This document shows, piece by piece, positions 56,297 through 64,000 of a stretch of 64,000 nucleotides of DNA (positions are counted from its first letter, which is position 1; every line of letters begins with the position of its first letter). A program made the translations under genes and the position numbers. The notes below the pieces were generated by a model that worked only from the letters and a program-made list of their open reading frames with translations, had not been told where the DNA came from and searched no databases. The stretch is from Massariosphaeria phaeospora (lineage: Eukaryota > Ascomycota > Dothideomycetes > Pleosporales): the NCBI GenBank assembly GCA_011032825.1, contig JAADJZ010000005.1:1369001-1433000 (forward strand). The letters run 5' to 3'.

Positions 56297-58078
56297 CTAG
56301 CGACCGCCAATCTGCCCCTTGGGGATCGGCCGCACCCACGAGAAGCCCACGTTGAGGCAGATGATGATTATGCCCATGATCCAGAAGACGCGGGCGTAGT
56401 GTGTGCCGTTGTAGCGGAAGATGATGGCGAAGATGATACCCCCGAGGTTGCCGGATGCGCCGACAAGACCGGAGAGGATACCTAGTTGCCGTTAGTTCTC
56501 TGGATATAGAGAGAGAATTGCAGTGAAGACAGCTTACCATTGGCATGGGGATGGATGTGAGGAACGAGGGCAAAGTTCGCGCCGTTACCCGCTTCCATGA
56601 AGATAGCCATGAGGGCGATGAGACCGATCATAGTATCGAGCTTCTTAGGATCGAGTTGCCCGATGACGATAAGGAAGATTCCAGACATGACGCCAACGAA
56701 GTGGATCCAGAACTTCTTAGCCCATAGGTTGTGGTTCGTCCATTTGTAGATGAGATCGCCAATGAAGCCGCCCGCGGGTCTGCTGAGGATGTTGAGAAGA
56801 CCAAACATGGCGGCCCAGCGGCCTGATTGCGTCTGTCCGAGAGTGGGGAAGTTCTTGAGGTAGTAGGTCCCGAGGATGGAGTTGATGGCGAGTTCACCCC
56901 CGAAGGAACAGACGTAGCCGGAACACAGCATGAGCGTTTGCAGGGACATTAGGACTTTCAGACCCTCTTTGAGGCTCGGCTTTTGGATCACCTCGTGCTG
57001 TACCTCATCGATGATCTGCACTTCACCGGAGCCAGACTCAATATCGGTAGGATTGGCATGTGTCTTCTTGTCATCGTTAGATGAGATGGATCCATCGGTG
57101 GGTTTATCAGTAAGACCGCCGGTCGTGGTAACGATGGTAGCATGTGCATGGCCGGTAGGAACGGCCGCGTAACGCTCGGACCACTTTCCAGTGGGAGTGT
57201 CCTCGGTGAGCAGGAGTAGTCCGATCGCAGTAGCGGTGATGAGGATGAAGGGTACAATGAAGGATACACGCCAAGCCACATGAGCAGAGAGGCCTGATTG
57301 GTGTACCAAGGAGTCGAAAATGGCGGGCATAACAAAGCTGAAGGGTAGGTTAGCATATAGTACTGATATCAACGATGCGCAAAGTTACATACTAGGTGAT
57401 ACCACCCCCCGAGTTACCCCAGCCACCGACAAGGGCATTGGCAGTACCGACAATGTTCCTGTCGAAGAATCCTGTTGTCCATACCTGGCAAGGCACGAAG
57501 GTACCACCAAGAATACCTACAAAGAATCGAATGGTGTAAAGACCAGCGGCGTTCTTTGCAGTTCCTGCAAGCGCAGTAGGGATAGCACCAGCGAGGAGAA
57601 GGCAACCAAATGTGAGCCGAGGTCCAAAGCGATCACACATGGGACCAGCAATAGCACGGACAAGTAAAGTAGCTGTCAAAGAGATAATGTTGGAGTTTGC
57701 GACTTCGATTTGAGAAAGATGCATGTCTTTCTTAATAGTGATGCTTAGCTGCAGAAAATTAGTGGCTGAAGCACGAATAGCGTAGGGATCGGATTGAGAA
57801 CCATACCAGAGGTGGAAACGCGTACCTAGTATATTGTGAGCAAATTGAAGAGAGAATAGCGTGGAGAAGAGACATACCATGACCAAAATGCAATGAAGAA
57901 ACCTGAAATTTCTGTTAGCTCCAGAGTCAAATGGGATGATAGGAACTGTACCTAAATATGAGAAGAAAAACACTCGTCCATATTTGTCGACAGGGTTGAA
58001 AATCGGGATCGATTTCGCTTTCTTGTTGTAGGGGTTGATCTCTGGAGCCGACCAGAGCTGCTTCAGCTGAAAACCCAT
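56297..58078 (-). CDS. nrtA: High-affinity nitrate transporter (MFS NNP family, NrtA/CrnA)
   Basis: Nitrate/nitrite-proton symporter of the plasma membrane. Exons 58078-57952, 57902-57878, 57825-57807, 57748-57393, 57337-56538 and 56481-56297 give 503 aa, the family's length, all phases agreeing. Marks: N-terminal [25 protein letters not shown] (TM1, spread over two very small exons), [11 protein letters not shown] (MFS loop 2-3), the first nitrate signature GGWGNSGGG, a long cytosolic loop rich in Asp/Thr between TM6 and TM7, [11 protein letters not shown], and the second signature [14 protein letters not shown]. Nitrate and nitrite reductase genes are not adjacent in this window, unlike the clustered arrangement in some ascomycetes. 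Confidence 0.95.
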
Positions 58079-60609
58079 GGTTGAAAATCCGGGGATGGGG
58101 ATCTAGCACTGTGGGCTGGTCGTGGAGGTACAAGGGTATATGCCGGAGAGTTGCCCGGTATCCGTTATCGAAGAGGTGATGCTTGCTTGCAGGAACAGTG
58201 CAGGGCGGGATAGGTCGAACTATATAGCAAGCAAAGCCATAGACGTCAATGCGATACTTCCGCGGTACAGCTACGAGACGCGGGACCAGACTTAGAAACG
58301 CGGAGCAACCAAGAGCGCCAAGTGCATGAGGGTTCTCCGGGGATGCTGAGGATACAGGCCTGGCTGGTGTGAGATGAGATCAATCGAGGTCCTTATCTCG
58401 GGGGTTTTGCGCGCCTGGAACCAGGAGGGTGGAAGAAAAGCAAGCGGCGACGTGTGGTTGGAGCAAAGCCTCCGATCAGCGCTGTGGCGCCCTAGAGCAT
58501 CTCGACGGTACTGCACATCATGGCAGGGCGGACTGGGTAAAGTAAGGAGGAAGCGGTGGAACGTTTTTGCGGACGAGTGAGGTGCGAATCAGATCCTTTC
58601 TCACGCGGGATGAGTGGGGGCGGGAAGCGCCTCGAGGCGGCGGAGCGGCGCTCCCTTATCTCTTGGCGCTATCTTGAGGCGCTAGGGGCACTCGAGTTGT
58701 CCCGAAACAGCATCCTTATCAGCACTCCCTATGAGATATGTTTGTAGCTTTTCCGCGGTAGTGGTTGGCAAATCGATTGTGTCGCTCGAAACTTGAAGCT
58801 TGATGGCATGCTGCTGCGCCGCGGAAAGTCTCAGACTTTTACCCGTAGTTGGAGACCTAGAGAAGTCAGATCGTCGAAGCAAGCTGAATTTCGACTTTCG
58901 GGAGAGAATGCAGTTTGCTGTTTCTTTTGTGATCGAGATTGAGTTGTTGTCGTCGGTGGTGCAAACCTGTTGTGGGATGCTACCACGCGAGCAAGCGAGC
59001 CTTCATAATTACCGTAGAACTGGATCTGAGGGGAAACAAATCGTGGCGCTCCTTTGCGACACGGAACTGAATCCGAGAGATGGTGACCCTGATTGTCCCT
59101 TGGTTTCTCCAGGTCATTGTCGATCAAGCACTTTGGAAGAAGATAAGGAATGATGATTTTGCCTTAGACCAATCAGATCGATCGACAGTGCCTTATCTTG
59201 CATGACATGGGCTACCCAGCTGTACCTGGATGTTTTCTCGCGGACCAGAAAGATACCCATGTCTCCCCTCTGTGGGCGAACATATTAAGCACCAGTGTCT
59301 CGGCAGCTATCATATCTCTTTTCTGGAGGCTTTCCTTATCGACATCTCTGCGCTCATCTTTCGTCCAAGGAACTGTTGCTAGCTGGGCGCAGTTGTCAAC
59401 AATTCTCCACCTTGCTTGGTATCCAGTCTACGACGATGAGCCTGTGGCGGTATGCTACCCGATTAGCTCGTCCTAGACCGTGGTGGCGCCAGCATGTGAA
59501 CGATGGTCCAGGAAATGCGACATCGGAGGGACAGTAACCGGAGAAAGATGAAAAAGTTATGGATGGATCTAGACAAGTCCTTGCCCAGCAGAAGATGTAA
59601 CTCCGGAGACAACATATTGGACTCGACGTACTGAGAAAGAGAGGTCGGCGACGTAGTGGTGTACACCCACCCACCTACCATCTTCAGTTCACCATGATAT
59701 CTCCATAGCTTGGCCATCATATCACAGACTCGGCCGTATTGAGACAATGATCGCGTCGACCTGATGCCGTCCACCACGCAGTAGGGCCACCACACAACAG
59801 ACTCTTGCGCTATACTCTTAGCCTACTTGAAACATCGTACCCGCAGTACCCAACACTCTCTCCGAAAACCGAGCGCGCTTATCAGTGATCACTCTCTTAT
59901 AATCTTCTTGCGACCAGTCCATTCGGACCTTCCCCGTATATTCCTCGTCATCGGAACGAGCGCGATGGAGTCGACACTGGTCAAACTACGCATCTTCAGC
60001 TAACCACACAGCACCTCTCCCGCGCCTCAACGGCGATCGACTGAAAAAGCTTCACTCACCGCAAGCTCAAACACCCCACCACCCATCCACCGGCGGTAGG
60101 CGAACGATGCGTACGTGGCACCCCGGCGCACTGATCTCGCGCAAACTCCTGCCCGCTATACCACCGTCGACTTGCGCCCCAAAACTCTTGCAGGCCGGGA
60201 CGAGCCCACCAATCGATAGCTAAGCTAGTATGCCGATTTATGTAGCGAGAAGAACGCAGACGTGAGTGTATACAAGGCGCACGATCGAAAGTCGACGTCG
60301 TGCAAAAGCGGGGGCAAGAGCAACCTTGGAATCGATGTGTCAACGACGCGGCGCGCACGCACGTGGCAGCGAACCATGGATGGACCCGACAAGAGAATTA
60401 CCCATTTAGCGATCGAACACACGAACATGATATCCATCGCAAATGGAACAAAGATGATTCGTCCCACTAAAATCTTCTTGGAAAACAAGCCTAGAAAGTT
60501 TCGACGTTCTAGGTAGTCCCGTAGTGTACACTCTAAAATAATCTTCCTCCCATACCCTATAATCATCCCAAAAGTTTCAGTGTCTCAACGCCTAGAACTC
60601 CCCACCCTC
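58079..60609. other. 2.5-kb intergenic region, no supported gene
   Basis: Holds the promoter of the nitrate transporter. ORFs are short and overlap on opposite strands. Several GATAAG/CTTATC (GATA-factor core) words occur, for example CTTATC at 58386 and 58713 and GATAAG at 59142; NIT2/AreA-type regulation is inference. Confidence 0.45.
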
Positions 60610-63482
60610 CTATCTGAACCGCCCCGCACCCTCGCTGTCCTCATCCGTCGGCGTAGCTAACAACCCCCTCTCCTCACTCTCATCATCATCCACCTGCTCT
60701 CTCATCACACCACCACCCCCCACATCCACATCGCCCTCATCCATCTCGTTCAGCACAAACCACACATCCTTCTTCGTCAGCAGGCCCTTCAACGTGCCCC
60801 TACTCACAAACACCACATATCGCAAGCCCAGTTTCTGGAACATGGAGACGGTGAGCTGGAAGCTCGCTTTGGCGTTGAGCGTAATGGGCGTTTGGTCCAT
60901 CCACGGGCGCAGATCGAGGGATGTGGTCGGGTCGGAGAGGGGCTGGTGCGAGAAATACGCTTCGGTGTCGTCGCTGAGGTGGCGGGGCGCGGAGAAGGCC
61001 GAGGAGAGGGCGAAGGCGAGTTCGGTGCGGGAGATGTAGCCTAGGAGGATCGCATCGCGACTGTTGTCGATGACGGGGAAGCCGCGGAAGCGGTGGTGGG
61101 TGAGCAGCTGCCGGAGACTATGGATGGTGTGGCCCGTGGCTGTGATGACTATGAGGTCCTCGATGCGCGTCATGACTTGCGCGGCGGGGACGTCGGGAAC
61201 GGAAGACCCGTTGTCGTCGCGATTGTCGAGGAATGGATAGCCACTGAAATGGATCCAGGATTCGTAGATGCCCCGGGGTGAAATAGCATCCCCGACCCAT
61301 TTGCTGATCATGACTGCAACCATGATGGGGAGAACGTAGGTCAAAGCTCCCGTAAGCTCAAACATGATGACTACAATAGAGACGGTCATTCTCGTAACGC
61401 CGCCGAGTGCAGAAGCAGCCCCGATGATGGCGTAGGTGCCTGGCGTTACGCACGGTACGTCTGGCTCGCAAGACCCAAAGACGAATAGAGTCGGCCAAGC
61501 CTGTTGTATTTCTTGGACTATGAGTCCTACCGCGCGCCCATAGAGTCCGCCTATGGCCATGGATGGCAGGATGATGCCCGCTGGAATCTGGAGACCAAAC
61601 GTGAAGCTGGCGAGTATGATGCCGAGTAAAGCGGAGATGATAAGCAGAGCCACCACGCCGGTGTTTGCTTTGCCCGCTTTACACAAGCCCAGGGTGTCTT
61701 CAGATAGATCGACACATTCAGCGAAGAGGAAATACACCAGCTCTGATGCCTGAGCTCTCATGAACTTGATGGGGTAGTTGACGAGAGCTGTGACGAAAGC
61801 AACGAGCACTACCTCGGTGACAGGGCCATTCAAATAAGTCCTCTGTCTACGCCATTCGGCGACTCGCATGTTTAGCTTGATAAACAGCCCGCCATAGAGG
61901 CCACCAAGAATGCCCAAGAAGGCGAACGGGACAAGCTCAAAGTCGTGCCAGCCGGTGTGGTACGTAACCTGGTACAAGACGAGTTTGCCGGTCCGGAATG
62001 GGTTGAGGGCTTGCAGTGTTACGGCTGCTACCATAGCACAGACGAAGCTCTGCCACATGGTCTTGTCTGGAAAATAGTAGGATAGCTGCTCCAGGCTGAA
62101 CAGCACGCCACCGATTGGTGAGCCGAATGCAACCGAAATACCTGCTGCTGCTGCGGCAGAAAGTACTTCTCGTTTCCTTGCTAGATTTCATTAGTATAAC
62201 CCTATACCTAGTGGACGTTCGATCGGTACCTTCGTTGCCATTAACATTACTGAACAGTTTCATAAAGAGATTTGCAGAGCAGCATGCGACATGCACCAAC
62301 GGGCCCTCCTTCCCTAGCCACAGACCCGACGCAACAGCGAGACACTAATTAGAGTTAGCGATAGTACACTTTTATTGAACGCAGAATGCATACCAGACCC
62401 AGTGTTTTCACAACCAACGTCCAAGCGCCCAAGAAACGCCGAATAACGAATCCGCCCAAGACCGTCTTGATTTCGGCAATACCACTATGTTGCGCATATG
62501 TCGAGAACTCGCGTACCAAGAGGCTAGCACATGCCGCGAAAAGAACCTATGCATGTCAGCCAAGTGCGTATTAGCACGGCACGGGCACTTACAGAAAAGA
62601 GGACGAAAAAGATATACTCGACAATCCAGCCGCCGCCGAGCGAATTGATGCCCAGAGCGCTGCTCCAAGGGTGCCAGTCATGGCAATGGGAGTATTCCGC
62701 GTACCCCCAGCAGCAGAAGCCCTTGTTCAGATAGAATCTGCCATCTCCATCGACGTTGCTGCAGTATCCCGTTTTCAGATCACCTAACCAGTCGCTAGCC
62801 ACGTCGATGAAGGCCGCGATGCCCCCACTCAGGATGCCGGTGGCAATCAGGACTATCCATATCTGGCTGGCATCCGCGAGCTGCTTGATGTGCCCGAGAA
62901 TGCCCGAAACACCCGTGTAGAGGTACCGCAGCCGCTGCCGCTCCTTCGCATACTCAAAAATCCAGTCGATGGCCGTGAGATCGTCGTAGCCGACGCGCCG
63001 TCCGGGCCCCTCGACATACCAGTCCAGGCCGGTCGCATCTTTGGTGTCCTGCAGGTGGTCGCCCGCGTTCCCCGGCGTGTCGAGATAGTTCAGGATGAGC
63101 TCTGTCGAGTCGTTGGTGCGGGAGCCGGTGCGCAAGTGCTGCAGCCGGGCTTGCGGCGGCCGTGGGACGGGAGAATTGCGGTCCTTGGGGGTTCCGATTG
63201 TCGAGGACAGGAAGCGCGAAAGGCCGAACGACGACGAGGCAGCCGCTTTCTGCCTGCGCTTGAAGGAGATGCTGGTGCAGAGTTGTCAGTGACAAGCCTG
63301 GGGAAAGCTTCACAAGGGGGGGACTCGTACTGTTCAGGCAAGCTGTGGTCTAGGGGATCCGACGCCAGCAGGCTCTCATCCTCGCTGTGGTCGTCGTCGA
63401 CGGTGGGCTGGCGGTTCGGCGTGCGGCTGGACGACGCTTCGGCCTGGCCATGGGCTTGCTGGCTGGAGGACGAGCTGGACAT
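60610..63482 (-). CDS. CLC voltage-gated chloride channel/transporter (Gef1-like) with CBS domains
   Basis: Intracellular anion channel or Cl/H exchanger related to yeast Gef1. Exons 63482-63331, 63271-62593, 62546-62394, 62344-62230 and 62180-60610 give 889 aa; phases agree. N-terminal Ser-rich cytosolic region, then CLC core: [13 protein letters not shown] (GSGIPE-like), [13 protein letters not shown] (GKEGP filter/gating motif), [19 protein letters not shown] and [17 protein letters not shown] (GxFxP-like). The gating-glutamate position in GKEGP is kept. Two CBS domains follow ([19 protein letters not shown] and [28 protein letters not shown]), and the tail is acidic. Confidence 0.95.
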
Positions 63483-63888
63483 CCCCTCGACATGTAAGTG
63501 CAGGCGGTCGGGCGGGCATGTTCCTACGTGCGCATCGTGGCCCGTCGCTCTCAGCGCATCGCCCGTGAGCCGGCTTCAGAGCTTCGCGTCTGTGGCGCTG
63601 TGGCGCTCGCTTATGTAACCCCGCGCAAGAGCCGCGTTGCGCGTTCGACCACATCCACATCTCTCTCCGTCTCATCCTTCAGCTGCTGGCCGTCCTTCCG
63701 GAATATCCGCGGTTCAGTGCGGAAGAATGAGCGAGCATGTTGTGTCATTAGTCTCGTCCCCGCACCTGAGTTTGGCGTCATGAATGATGCAATAGGCGAC
63801 TAATCAACGGTCTGCATTGTCTGCACCATAAGTTTGCGTTTCCGCCAGATCACCAACGCGTAAATCTGTCTAAAAGCTCCACTCTATT
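63483..63888. other. Divergent intergenic region
   Basis: Promoter region between the CLC gene and the NmrA-like gene. Confidence 0.4.
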
Positions 63889-64000
63889 ATGGCACCCTCG
63901 TTTCTGATTGTTGGCGCCACTGGCAACACGGGTCGAGGCGTTGTGGAAACACTCTCAAAGCGGCTGGAAACCACGCAAGCCTGGTCTGGATACCGACTCC
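63889..64000 (+). CDS. NmrA-like NAD(P)-binding protein (partial, runs off window)
   Basis: The ATG at 63889 opens a frame to the window end. MAPSFLIVGATGNTGRGVVETL is a Rossmann-fold start with the GxxGxxG motif (GATGNTG) typical of NmrA-like/atypical short-chain dehydrogenase proteins. Only 37 codons are visible, so the exact family and substrate are open. Confidence 0.75.
   Translation, partial: MAPSFLIVGATGNTGRGVVETLSKRLETTQAWSGYRL

Overview
The window looks like nuclear DNA of a filamentous ascomycete (Pezizomycotina). Introns are short (about 45-110 bp) with GT..AG (rarely GC..AG) borders and CTAAC/CTGAC-like branch sites. Genes are spaced on both strands without operons. Families include PTH11-like rhodopsin-fold receptor, UstYa/DUF3328, cerato-platanin, extracellular cupredoxin, NrtA, F-box and Prp38. 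A Dothideomycete is my guess, not something the sequence proves. Exon borders were read by eye from frame and splice consensus.

Left part (1-6.4 kb): a truncated seven-TM rhodopsin-like gene is followed by the most interesting locus. It holds a small secreted tandem-repeat peptide gene (2507-2840, minus) divergent from a UstYa-like gene (3325-4157, plus), with a second UstYa-like gene at 5421-6417. Both UstYa proteins keep two HxxHC motifs. A signal peptide followed by repeated short cores next to UstYa oxidases is the layout of fungal dikaritin-type RiPP (ribosomally made, post-translationally modified peptide) clusters. The repeat unit here, ending in K-N-S-W-S-A-R, is one I do not recognise.

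7.5-10.6 kb: a secreted Ser/Thr-rich protein and the mitochondrial ribosome GTPase Mtg1. 11.9-24 kb is an accessory-looking stretch: a decayed SLIP-GC-like large GTPase, two tandem-repeat arrays (about 139 and 150 bp units), twinfilin, a Pro/Gln-rich gene with an in-frame stop, a tRNA-Leu(CAA) with an intron, a 48-bp minisatellite and a cerato-platanin.

25-37 kb: a GPI-anchored cupredoxin, a ten-exon amino-acid permease, a WD40-like hypothetical, a Gln/Trp-repeat protein and a patatin-like phospholipase. 37.7-40.4 kb is an unrecognised gene broken by two nonsense codons and a frameshift.

40.8-64 kb is mostly core metabolism and signalling: class 3 lipase, PKA catalytic subunit, a GT8-like membrane protein divergent from Prp38, an F-box-like protein, a secreted heptad-repeat acidic protein, the NrtA nitrate transporter, a CLC chloride channel and the start of an NmrA-like gene. 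Apart from the RiPP-like locus the genes do not form an obvious pathway.
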